A DNA stretch of 5,794 nucleotides from CAYVTZ01 sp964454685 (GCA_964454685.1 CAYVTZ010000080.1:1-5794); one strand, 5' to 3'. Numbered from the stretch's first letter, positions 1 through 5,282 are shown. Numbers and translations: made by a program. The notes: generated by a model from the sequence alone, not told the origin.

Positions 1-2
1 AA

Positions 3-248
3 GTCCGGGTGCGACGAGGCCCGGGGCGTCTCGAGGATGGCGTTGGCAAGCTGGTGAAGATGGCGGTGGAACTGGGCAAAAAGACACGTCCGGAAATCAA
101 GCTGGGCATCTGCGGCGAGCATGGCGGCGATCCGTCTACCGTAGAGTTCTGCTACGCAATGGGCTTGAACTATGTATCCTGCTCACCGTTCCGCGTGCCG
201 ATCGCAAGACTGGCTGCGGCGCAGGCTGTGATCAAATCCAAGAAATAA
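3..248 (+). CDS. ppdK: Pyruvate, phosphate dikinase, C-terminal end (5' partial)
   Basis: PPDK interconverts pyruvate, ATP and phosphate with PEP, AMP and pyrophosphate in the cytosol. In anaerobic Firmicutes it links glycolysis and gluconeogenesis at PEP. Only the end of the C-terminal PEP/pyruvate-binding TIM-barrel domain is present. The stretch GICGEHGGDPSTVEFCYAMG followed by LNYVSCSPFRVPIARLAAAQ is diagnostic of the family. The Cys of GICGEHGG (codon 111-113) matches the catalytic acid Cys831 of the Clostridium symbiosum enzyme, so the active-site end looks intact. The gene stops at TAA 246-248, and a terminator follows 17 bases later. The frame is open from the left edge, but the first ~9 residues do not resemble the expected family sequence (roughly D-P-F-A-R-L-D before GVG), while everything from about base 27 onward fits. 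The start and upstream domains lie outside the window. Confidence 0.93.
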   Translation, partial: VRVRRGPGRLEDGVGKLVKMAVELGKKTRPEIKLGICGEHGGDPSTVEFCYAMGLNYVSCSPFRVPIARLAAAQAVIKSKK

Positions 249-265
249 TTTGTCTTTGGACAAGG

Positions 266-294
266 AAAAAAAGAGCGCTTCGGCGCTCTTTTTT
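266..294 (+). terminator. Rho-independent terminator after ppdK
   Basis: A perfect 6-bp stem GAGCGC/GCGCTC (273-278 with 283-288) is capped by a stable TTCG tetraloop. Seven A's precede it and six T's follow it, so the A and T tracts can extend the stem. It lies just after the ppdK stop codon. The flanking A-run would also give a U-tract on the minus strand, so it may work in both directions, although the minus-strand gene has its own terminator first. Confidence 0.93.
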
Positions 295-358
295 GTGGTG
301 TAACGGTGGGTAGCGCACCTCGTGTGAGGGGCGAGCTGTAAGGGGCGAAGAAGGGCAC

Positions 359-386
359 AAAAAAAGCGACCCGCCGGATCGCTTTT
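359..386 (-). terminator. Rho-independent terminator of the minus-strand membrane protein gene
   Basis: Read on the minus strand, AAAAGCGA (386-379) pairs with TCGCTTTT (369-362), with a short inner GC pairing, and is followed by a run of T's to 359. It sits about 20 bases beyond the stop codon of the minus-strand gene. With the ppdK terminator at 266-294 it closes two convergent transcription units. The ~64 bases between them hold no gene, only a small direct repeat of AGGGGCGA (about 327-334 and 341-348). Confidence 0.85.
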
Positions 387-405
387 GGGTTACGGAAGTG
401 GAACG

Positions 406-915
406 TCAACCTGCCGGGAAAGTCAATGCGCCGGTTGCAATTCCAAAAATCAGATAGATACCAAGGAAAATGATCAGACCGATCAGGAAAAACTTCATGA
501 ACACGCGAAGGTCTTTTTCCTTTTTTGCTTCCAAAAAACGCTTGGTGAACATAATTGCTGCAAACGCAATGACAAACAGCCACGAAAACAGCGTATTACC
601 GGTTGTCTCAAAAAGATAAGCGCCCAGCCCGATGCTGCCCCAGATGGCACCGCCGCAAAGTATGCCGACCACTGCCTGGAAGGGGTTCTTCTCGGGTTTG
701 GTATATACCGGAGGGGCGACGACATCTGTTTCCGCCTCTGATGCGCTTGCAACGTCTGTAACGGCAGAATCGGCAACGGATTCGATTCCGGTCTGATCCG
801 GTGCTGCTGCTGTTTGCTCCTCGCGCATTTCTTCGCTCGCTGCCTCAGCCTGCTGAACAGGCTCAGATTGCTGTGCTTGCTCTAGGTTGTTTTTATTTTC
901 TGTATTTTCCGCCAT
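406..915 (-). CDS. Hypothetical membrane protein, acidic N-terminus and three hydrophobic segments (169 aa)
   Basis: Not recognised as a named family. Residues 1-76 are rich in Glu, Gln, Ala, Ser and Asp, with almost no large hydrophobic residues, and are probably disordered and cytoplasmic or juxtamembrane. Residues about 78-103, 108-124 and 139-166 are three hydrophobic stretches likely to span the membrane. A short charged loop (KRFLEAKKEKDLR, 125-137) lies between the second and third. There is no signal peptide, cysteine motif or catalytic signature. The start ATG (915-913) is chosen because GAGGTGG lies a few bases upstream and the protein begins naturally as MAENTENKNN. The frame stays open to 1014, but that extension would run through a structured leader, begin at TTG and lack a ribosome binding site. 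The gene is monocistronic, convergent with ppdK and divergent from the EF-G-like gene. A role as a small membrane-anchored accessory protein is only a guess. Confidence 0.82.
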   Translation of the reverse strand: MAENTENKNNLEQAQQSEPVQQAEAASEEMREEQTAAAPDQTGIESVADSAVTDVASASEAETDVVAPPVYTKPEKNPFQAVVGILCGGAIWGSIGLGAYLFETTGNTLFSWLFVIAFAAIMFTKRFLEAKKEKDLRVFMKFFLIGLIIFLGIYLIFGIATGALTFPAG

Positions 916-950
916 GAAACCACCTCGTGAAAAAATATTTCGTTTCTGAT

Positions 951-1028
951 TAAATAAAAACAATGGGGCTTCCCAAGTGCGCCGACAAGACGCAGACTCC
1001 ATTGTGTACGGCAATTAAGAACATGCCG
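951..1028 (-). promoter_or_regulatory. Structured leader with terminator-like hairpin (candidate attenuator or small RNA)
   Basis: On the minus strand, between the candidate promoter and the membrane protein start, there are two consecutive hairpins. The first is CGGCA/TGCCG (1028-1024 with 1013-1009). The second is ACAATGGAG (1005-997) pairing with CCCCATTGT (968-960), with one wobble or mismatch. The second loop holds further pairings, TGCG/CGCA and CTT/AAG, so it could fold as a small three-way junction. The closing stem is followed at once by TTTTTATTT, the form of an intrinsic terminator, 36 bases before the start codon. This could be an attenuator or riboswitch-like leader, or the 3' end of a ~90-nt small RNA. 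I could not match it to a known riboswitch class, and the base of the stem is AT-rich, so its strength is uncertain. Confidence 0.45.
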
Positions 1029-1048
1029 CTCATCTTTTGCTTACTATT

Positions 1049-1077
1049 ATTATGCCACAGGATGTAAAACATTTCCA
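1049..1077 (-). promoter_or_regulatory. Candidate sigma-A promoter for the minus-strand membrane protein gene
   Basis: On the minus strand, CATAAT at 1054-1049 matches the -10 consensus at five of six bases. TGGAAA at 1077-1072 is a weaker -35 (four of six) with exactly 17 bases between. Transcription would start near 1042, giving a ~125-base leader that includes the two hairpins described separately. Confidence 0.4.
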
Positions 1078-1095
1078 TCTTTTTTAAAATAATTA

Positions 1096-1124
1096 TTTAT
1101 TTTTTTGTTGTTTTCTGGTAAAAT
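1096..1124 (+). promoter_or_regulatory. Candidate extended -10 promoter (P1) for the EF-G-like gene
   Basis: TGGTAAAAT at 1116-1124 fits the extended -10 pattern TGnTATAAT with one mismatch. A poor -35 (TTTATT, 1096-1101) lies 17 bases upstream, as is common for extended -10 promoters. The surrounding sequence is strongly AT-rich. Transcription would start near 1131, leaving a ~124-base leader. That leader contains a small bulged hairpin CGGTTG/CAAGCCG (1165-1170 with 1177-1183) of unknown meaning. Confidence 0.4.
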
Positions 1125-1203
1125 ATTATGCAGTGGCAATTTTCAGCTAGAGTTTCCCGCATGTCGGTTGAGCGAGCAAGCCGGATTTGCACACTTTTCA
1201 ATT

Positions 1204-1233
1204 TTGAATTTAAAGTTTTCCTTTTCATATAAA
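1204..1233 (+). promoter_or_regulatory. Candidate proximal promoter (P2) for the EF-G-like gene
   Basis: TTGAAT (1204-1209) and TATAAA (1228-1233) are separated by 18 bases and match the -35 and -10 consensus at four and five of six positions. A start near 1240 would leave a very short leader that still contains the GGGAGG ribosome binding site. It may act with or instead of the upstream extended -10 site. Chance matches are common in AT-rich sequence, so this is tentative. Confidence 0.35.
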
Positions 1234-1254
1234 TACGAACTGGGAGGAAACGAA

Positions 1255-3330
1255 ATGAAATTATACAATCCACAAGACATTTTGAATATTGCTGTTGTTG
1301 GGCATGGGGGAGAAGGCAAGACCACTCTGGCAGAAGCAATGCTTTTTAACGCGGGCGCGATCGAGCGCATGGGCCGGGTGGAAGACGGAAATACCACAAC
1401 GGATTATGATAGCGAAGAAGCAAAACGTCAGTTTTCGATCAATCTTTCCCTGGCACCGATCGAGTGGAAGAACAAGAAGATCAACCTCATCGATGTTCCC
1501 GGATACTTTGACTTTGTGGGAGAGACGGTTGCCGCGTATGCGCTGTGCGACAGTGCCCTCATCGTGATGAGCCCCAAGGATACAGTTCCTGTGGGCGCTG
1601 AAAAGGCGTATGCGACCTGCCTTGAGCAGGGAATTCCGCGCGGGTTTTTGATTAACCAGCTGGATAAAGAAAACACGGATTATTTCAAAACTGTGGTTGC
1701 GTTGCAGGCAAAATACGGCAGCGTGATCACTGTGGTGGAAGTGCCTATTCTGGACGGCGCAAAGCTGACAGGCATTGTAGACCTGATTGGAAATAAGGCC
1801 TATGACAACGACGGCAAGCAGATGGACATTCCGGCAGCGATGGTAGAACGCATGAACATGCTGCGAGATATCCTCATCGAAAATGCTGCCGGCAGCGATG
1901 AAGAGCTGATGGAGAAATACTTCGACGGTCAGGAATTGACGGACGACGATATTTTCAAGGGCGTGCGCGCAGGAATCAAAGAAGGCAGCTTTGTGCCCGT
2001 ATTTGCTGCTGTGGCATCACACAACGAGGGAATTAAACCGCTTATGGAGGCGCTGATTGCGCTGTTCCCCACGGCGGCGGACACCAGCTCGACCGCAGCG
2101 GTGGACAAAGACGGGAAAACCATCGAAGTTGCTTGCGATCCGGCGGCACCCTTTAGTGCACAGGTGATGAAATCCATTGCTGACCCGTTTGTAGGCAAAA
2201 TTTCCATCGTGAAGGTTTTGTCCGGAACATTAAAGCCGGATATGACCGTTACCAATGTGAAAACGGGAAAAGGTGAAAAATGCAGCAATATGGGCGTGAT
2301 GATGGGCAAGAAGCTCGTCAACGTGGAAAAACTGTGCGCAGGTGACATCGGCGCGCTGGCAAAATTACAAGGAACCGTAACCGGCGATACCTTGGCTGCT
2401 TCCGGCAACAACGTGACGTATGGCGCACTGAATTTCCCGCAGCCGTGCATTTCCCTGGCGGTTACTGCCAAAAAGCAGGGAGATGAGGAAAAAGTGTTTG
2501 CGGGGTTGCATCGATTTGAAGAGGAAGACCCGTCCTTTAAGGTGACCACCAACACCGAGACGGGCGACACGCTGGTCAACGGTATGGGGGAGATGCACCT
2601 TGACATCATTCTGCACAAACTGGAAAACAAATTCCATGCACAGGGTGCGTTGAGCGAACCGAGAGTACCGTACCGTGAGACCATTCGCAAATCTGCGGAA
2701 GCGGAAGGCAAACATAAAAAGCAATCGGGCGGCGCCGGTCAGTTCGGTGTGGTTTCTATTCGCTTTGAGCCTATTTTAGATGGGTCGACGGACTTTGAAT
2801 TTGTCAACAGCATTGTGGGCGGCGTGGTACCCAAGGAATTTATTCCGGCGGTGGAAAAGGGGCTGAGAGAGAGCCTCAAGCACGGCGTTTTGGCGGGATA
2901 TCCGATGGTGGGCATCCGCGCGACGCTCTTTGACGGGAAATACCATCCGGTGGACAGCAAAGAAGTGGCGTTTAAATCGGCTGCGCGCCTGGCATACAAG
3001 GCGGCTTGCGAAAAGGCGAATCCGGTGATCTTAGAGCCGATCTGTAAGGCGGAAGTATACATTCCGGACGAATACATGGGCGACATCATTGGAGACTTGA
3101 ACCGCAGACGCGGACGCATTTTGGGGATGAACCCTGTGAATGGTCAGCAGGAAGTGGTGGCGGAGGTGCCGATGTGTGAGATGACCAAATATGCGACGGA
3201 TCTGCGTTCCATGACGCAGGCAAGGGGCTCCTTCAGGCTGACGTTTGAGCGGTATGAAGAGCTGCCGGCGCAGATGGCGGCCAAGGTGATCGAGGAAGCC
3301 AAGAAGCACATGGAAGAAGAAAAAGACTGA
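1255..3330 (+). CDS. EF-G-like translational GTPase (EF-G2 type), 691 aa
   Basis: A complete five-domain EF-G homologue. EF-G catalyses ribosomal translocation; paralogues of this second type are widespread in bacteria, and their exact role is less certain. The start ATG 1255 has GGAGG seven bases upstream; the open frame back to 1105 adds 50 codons of unconvincing leader sequence. G domain, residues ~1-272: P-loop GHGGEGKTT (16-24), switch I region around RQFSINLS (58-65), G3 DVPGYFDF (80-87), G4 NQLD (134-137), G5 region AAVAS (251-255). Domain II is ~273-390 and III ~395-475. Domain IV has QSGGAGQFG (490-498) and the tip loop YHPVDSKE (563-570), which keeps the His equivalent to E. coli EF-G His583. 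Domain V includes GDLNRRRG (613-620). Length is normal. Tyr84 replaces the usual His of DTPGH, as is typical of EF-G2 proteins. NQLD instead of NKxD and the missing Ser of the G5 SA motif are odder. It is a single-gene unit, not beside rpsL/rpsG/tuf, so probably not the housekeeping fusA. Confidence 0.93.
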   Translation: MKLYNPQDILNIAVVGHGGEGKTTLAEAMLFNAGAIERMGRVEDGNTTTDYDSEEAKRQFSINLSLAPIEWKNKKINLIDVPGYFDFVGETVAAYALCDSALIVMSPKDTVPVGAEKAYATCLEQGIPRGFLINQLDKENTDYFKTVVALQAKYGSVITVVEVPILDGAKLTGIVDLIGNKAYDNDGKQMDIPAAMVERMNMLRDILIENAAGSDEELMEKYFDGQELTDDDIFKGVRAGIKEGSFVPVFAAVASHNEGIKPLMEALIALFPTAADTSSTAAVDKDGKTIEVACDPAAPFSAQVMKSIADPFVGKISIVKVLSGTLKPDMTVTNVKTGKGEKCSNMGVMMGKKLVNVEKLCAGDIGALAKLQGTVTGDTLAASGNNVTYGALNFPQPCISLAVTAKKQGDEEKVFAGLHRFEEEDPSFKVTTNTETGDTLVNGMGEMHLDIILHKLENKFHAQGALSEPRVPYRETIRKSAEAEGKHKKQSGGAGQFGVVSIRFEPILDGSTDFEFVNSIVGGVVPKEFIPAVEKGLRESLKHGVLAGYPMVGIRATLFDGKYHPVDSKEVAFKSAARLAYKAACEKANPVILEPICKAEVYIPDEYMGDIIGDLNRRRGRILGMNPVNGQQEVVAEVPMCEMTKYATDLRSMTQARGSFRLTFERYEELPAQMAAKVIEEAKKHMEEEKD

Positions 3331-3345
3331 TTCAATCAGTATCCG

Positions 3346-3378
3346 AGGCGGTTTGCAGTGATGCAAGCCGCCTTTTTT
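3346..3378 (+). terminator. Rho-independent terminator after the EF-G-like gene
   Basis: A 12-bp stem, AGGCGGTTTGCA (3346-3357) with TGCAAGCCGCCT (3362-3373), contains a single G-U wobble and a GTGA tetraloop, and is followed by six T's. It begins 16 bases after the stop codon. This is the strongest terminator in the window and isolates the EF-G-like gene from the rest. Confidence 0.95.
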
Positions 3379-3558
3379 GTGTGCTGTTTGACGTGAGAGG
3401 TAATCCCCCGGTTGTGCCGAGGGAGTGAGAAAGTTTTTGCATTAAGTAAAGCAATATTGCGGGAAGCAATTGGATATTGTGTGAGATAGGGTAGGTTTTT
3501 TAGACAGAGCACTTTGTACAGCGTTAGCGAGGCGGGAAGATAGAGGACTCTACGAGGT

Positions 3559-3720
3559 GTGACTTTTGGGCGGCAAAAGTCACCAAAACCGCTGAGGGTT
3601 TCGGATTCCCTCAGACTCCCAAACGTCATAAGGGCTGCCCGCCCTTAAGAATCCGCAACGAGAAGCAATGGCAAGAGCACCAATGACGACAAGACTGGTT
3701 TGCGAGAACAGCGGGCGGGC
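3559..3720. repeat. Cluster of perfect inverted repeats (candidate dispersed repeat or structured RNA)
   Basis: Three hairpins follow each other closely. GTGACTTTTG/CAAAAGTCAC (3559-3568 with 3574-3583) is a perfect 10-bp stem with loop GGCGG. CTGAGGG/CCCTCAG (3592-3598 with 3608-3614) is 7 bp with a 9-base loop. TAAGGGC/GCCCTTA (3629-3635 with 3641-3647) is 7 bp with loop TGCCC. In addition, GCCCGCCC (3637-3644) is perfectly complementary to GGGCGGGC (3713-3720), which would compete with the third hairpin. None is followed by a T-run on either strand, so these are not ordinary terminators. Such spacing is seen in intergenic repeat families and in structured RNAs. Which one applies, and which strand matters, cannot be decided from one copy. 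Confidence 0.5.
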
Positions 3721-3775
3721 TTAGTAGATTGGGGTGACGAAACTTCTAATTTAGAGCACCATCAGGCACAGATAG

Positions 3776-3812
3776 CAACTGGCCCTTATAGGGCTCAAGC
3801 TACCAGTTGAGC
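3776..3812. repeat. Two mutually exclusive hairpins; minus strand resembles a tRNA D-arm
   Basis: CAACTGG (3776-3782) pairs perfectly with CCAGTTG (3803-3809), enclosing an inner GCCCT/AGGGC hairpin (3782-3786 with 3790-3794). Alternatively GCTCAA (3793-3798) pairs perfectly with TTGAGC (3807-3812). The two outer pairings share bases and cannot coexist. On the minus strand, AGCTCAACTGGTAG matches the common D-arm sequence of bacterial tRNAs. However, no anticodon stem with a 7-base loop, no T-arm and no matching acceptor stem follow, so this is not an intact tRNA. A decayed tRNA piece, a repeat element or coincidence are all possible. Confidence 0.4.
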
Positions 3813-3872
3813 TGGAGCGATGAGTGTGCGCTTTTTTGCACGCTTGCCACTGCTGAAATGGAGGGTCACGAC

Positions 3873-3901
3873 TTGCCTTTTTATGAGACAAAGAGTAAAA
3901 T
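3873..3901 (+). promoter_or_regulatory. Promoter of the PIG-V-like glycosyltransferase gene
   Basis: TTGCCT (3873-3878) and TAAAAT (3896-3901) are separated by exactly 17 bases and match four and five of the six consensus bases. The predicted start near 3908 gives a ~55-base leader to the chosen start codon. A small dyad AGACA/TGTCT (3886-3890 with 3904-3908) straddles the -10 element and could be an operator, but it is short. Confidence 0.6.
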
Positions 3902-3963
3902 AGTGTCTGCGCAGTTTGAATGCTTGAAGCACAAAAAAGGGCTGTGTGCATGAAAGGATGGAT

Positions 3964-5193
3964 ATGGGGACGATGGTTTTTTGCTGGATTCTGGTGATTG
4001 CTTCTTTCGGAATATCGGCATATCTGATTATAAAAAAGCTGATGGTGAAGCCGGCATTGCAGCCGCTTACCTTTCAACCTACGGCAAAGTCGCTTGTGAT
4101 CGTCTTTGCGGTGGCGGTGCTATCGCGCATTGCTTTGGCAGGATTGATTTATGCGATTGGAGCGCAGGCGGGGGAAGCATATCCCGGCATTTTTGAGCCG
4201 ATGGCACGTTGGGATGCGCCGCATTACCTGTATTTGGCGCAGAATGGATATACTTCCAATCCTGCGGACGGCGATCCCACCAACTTCATTGTGTTTTTTC
4301 CGCTCTTCCCGCTGGCGGTAGCGGGTATGAACGTATTGGTGCAGCAGATTTTTATTTCCGCGTCGCTGGTTTCGTGGTTGTGCTGCGGTGGTGCATGCGT
4401 GCTGCTGTACATGATTGTGGGTAACGAATTTGGCACAAAGGCCGCGGTACGCAGTGTTGTATTACTGCTGATTTTTCCGGTGTCGCTCTTTTTGGGTGCG
4501 GCATATACAGAGAGCCTTTTTTTGCTATTGAGTTTGGGCTGCATTTATGCACTGCGCAAGCGGAAGTGGTGGATTGCCGCTGTTTGCGGGATGCTGGCAG
4601 GCGCGACGCGCAATATCGGAATCATATTGGCGCTGCCGTTTTTTGTGGAGTGGCTGCAATGTATGCGGGGGGCGCGGGGAGAAGCGCGCAAAAAACTTGC
4701 ACCTAAGCTACTGATCGGGCTGTTGATTCCGATGGGGTTGGTTGTGTATCTGATGATCAATCATGCGCTGTGGGGGGATGCGTTCCACTTTATGCAGGTG
4801 CAGCAGGAAAACTGGAACAATTCCTTTGGACCGGTGCCGGAGGCGATTCAGACATCGATCAATTATGCTGTGTCTGAGACCAACCCAAAGGTCGTCAATT
4901 ATTTATGGAGACCGCAAGTGGTGGTGATGATTACCACGATGGCAGCGCTGCCGCTGTTGGTGAGAAAACTAAGAATCAGCGATGCGGTATATACGGCAGC
5001 GTGCATCTTTGTGCTGTTTTCGGCCGCCTGGCCGCTTTCCGCGTTTCGCTATGTGATGTCGGTTGCGCCTGTTTTTTTTGCTTTGGGGGCGTACACCAGA
5101 CGGCGCTGGCTGTTTGCGGTGCTCGTTGTGCTGAGCATAGTGGGGCTACTCTACATGACGTGTGGATTTGCGCGCGGCGCGCATGTGATGTAG
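3964..5193 (+). CDS. PIG-V-type membrane mannosyltransferase / GT-C glycosyltransferase (409 aa)
   Basis: A polytopic membrane protein of the PIG-V-like family. Its eukaryotic members add the second mannose to GPI anchors using dolichol-phosphate mannose. Bacteria make no GPI, so the acceptor here is unknown; an envelope lipid, glycan or protein is likely. Family hallmarks in order: RWDAPHYLYLAQNGY (82-96) in the first large extracytoplasmic loop, where Asp84 is the likely catalytic acid/base by GT-C analogy; FFPLFP (111-116); FPVSLFLGAAYTESLFLLLS (171-190); AGATRNIGIIL (212-222); and a late AFRY (360-363). About 9-11 hydrophobic segments are present, the first at residues ~3-23, with a basic cytoplasmic loop near 234-248. 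Length is normal. The start ATG 3964 is preferred because AAAGGA lies five bases upstream. GTG 3946 (6 residues longer, with AAAGGG four bases upstream) and ATG 3958 are alternatives. No terminator is seen before the metG promoter, so readthrough into metG is possible. Confidence 0.85.
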   Translation: MGTMVFCWILVIASFGISAYLIIKKLMVKPALQPLTFQPTAKSLVIVFAVAVLSRIALAGLIYAIGAQAGEAYPGIFEPMARWDAPHYLYLAQNGYTSNPADGDPTNFIVFFPLFPLAVAGMNVLVQQIFISASLVSWLCCGGACVLLYMIVGNEFGTKAAVRSVVLLLIFPVSLFLGAAYTESLFLLLSLGCIYALRKRKWWIAAVCGMLAGATRNIGIILALPFFVEWLQCMRGARGEARKKLAPKLLIGLLIPMGLVVYLMINHALWGDAFHFMQVQQENWNNSFGPVPEAIQTSINYAVSETNPKVVNYLWRPQVVVMITTMAALPLLVRKLRISDAVYTAACIFVLFSAAWPLSAFRYVMSVAPVFFALGAYTRRRWLFAVLVVLSIVGLLYMTCGFARGAHVM

Positions 5194-5200
5194 GCAACTC

Positions 5201-5229
5201 TTGAAAAAGGTGGGGGATAAGCGTATAAT
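5201..5229 (+). promoter_or_regulatory. Strong sigma-A promoter of metG
   Basis: TTGAAA (5201-5206), 17 bases, then a perfect TATAAT (5224-5229) lie just after the glycosyltransferase stop. The start would be near 5236, giving a ~47-base leader. That leader has small competing hairpins (TGACC/GGTCA at 5239-5243 with 5250-5254, and CTATG/CATAG at 5246-5250 with 5256-5260). It is too short for a T-box. AAGGAG at 5270-5275 is the ribosome binding site. Confidence 0.88.
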
Positions 5230-5282
5230 ATTACTGTTTGACCTGCTATGGTCAGCATAGTGAAGCAATAAGGAGCAATGAA

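Larger units (their letters stand above)
3379..3872. other. Gene-free, hairpin-rich intergenic stretch
   Basis: No convincing coding region is seen on either strand. The open frames here (for example 3336-3629 minus and 3751-4077 minus) lack a family resemblance and read through inverted repeats or terminators. The stretch holds several short perfect or near-perfect inverted repeats. An imperfect one lies at 3404-3411 with 3417-3424 (TCCC-C-CGG, loop TTGTG, CCG-A-GGGA). A 10-base palindrome GCAATATTGC lies at 3451-3460. The clusters at 3559-3720 and 3776-3812 are listed separately. GAGCACCA occurs directly repeated at 3675-3682 and 3754-3761. No transposase, integrase or clear target duplication is visible. 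Confidence 0.7.

Noticed and set aside
916..1014. A 33-codon N-terminal extension of the minus-strand membrane protein
   Set aside because: It would start at TTG without a ribosome binding site and run through the hairpin leader, while ATG 915 has GAGGTGG well placed.
1105..1254. A 50-codon N-terminal extension of the EF-G-like protein
   Set aside because: EF-G proteins start just before the P-loop. ATG 1255 has an ideal GGAGG site, and the extension would overlap both candidate promoters.
1929..2711. A 260-codon open frame on the minus strand inside the EF-G-like gene
   Set aside because: It lies wholly antisense to a well-conserved EF-G frame, has no ribosome binding site and no family resemblance, and is a shadow of the codon pattern.
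3336..3629. A 97-codon minus-strand open frame over the EF-G terminator
   Set aside because: It spans the terminator hairpin and part of the inverted-repeat cluster, and its product resembles no protein. Repeat sequence often produces such spurious frames.
3740..3830. A tRNA gene on the minus strand
   Set aside because: Only a D-arm-like segment is present. No anticodon arm, T-arm or acceptor pairing can be drawn.
3826..3841. A terminator at GTGC...GCAC around the TTTTTT run
   Set aside because: The T's are in the loop, not after the stem, and the stem is only four base pairs.
3379..3872. A CRISPR array or insertion sequence in the gap
   Set aside because: The inverted repeats differ from each other and are not regularly spaced direct repeats. 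No transposase fragment or terminal repeat pair is seen.
3751..4077. A 108-codon minus-strand open frame
   Set aside because: It overlaps the promoter and start of the PIG-V-like gene and the hairpins at 3776-3812, and has no recognisable domain.
5194..5282. A T-box leader for metG
   Set aside because: The gap is under 90 bases and begins with the promoter, leaving no room for a T-box structure or its conserved core.
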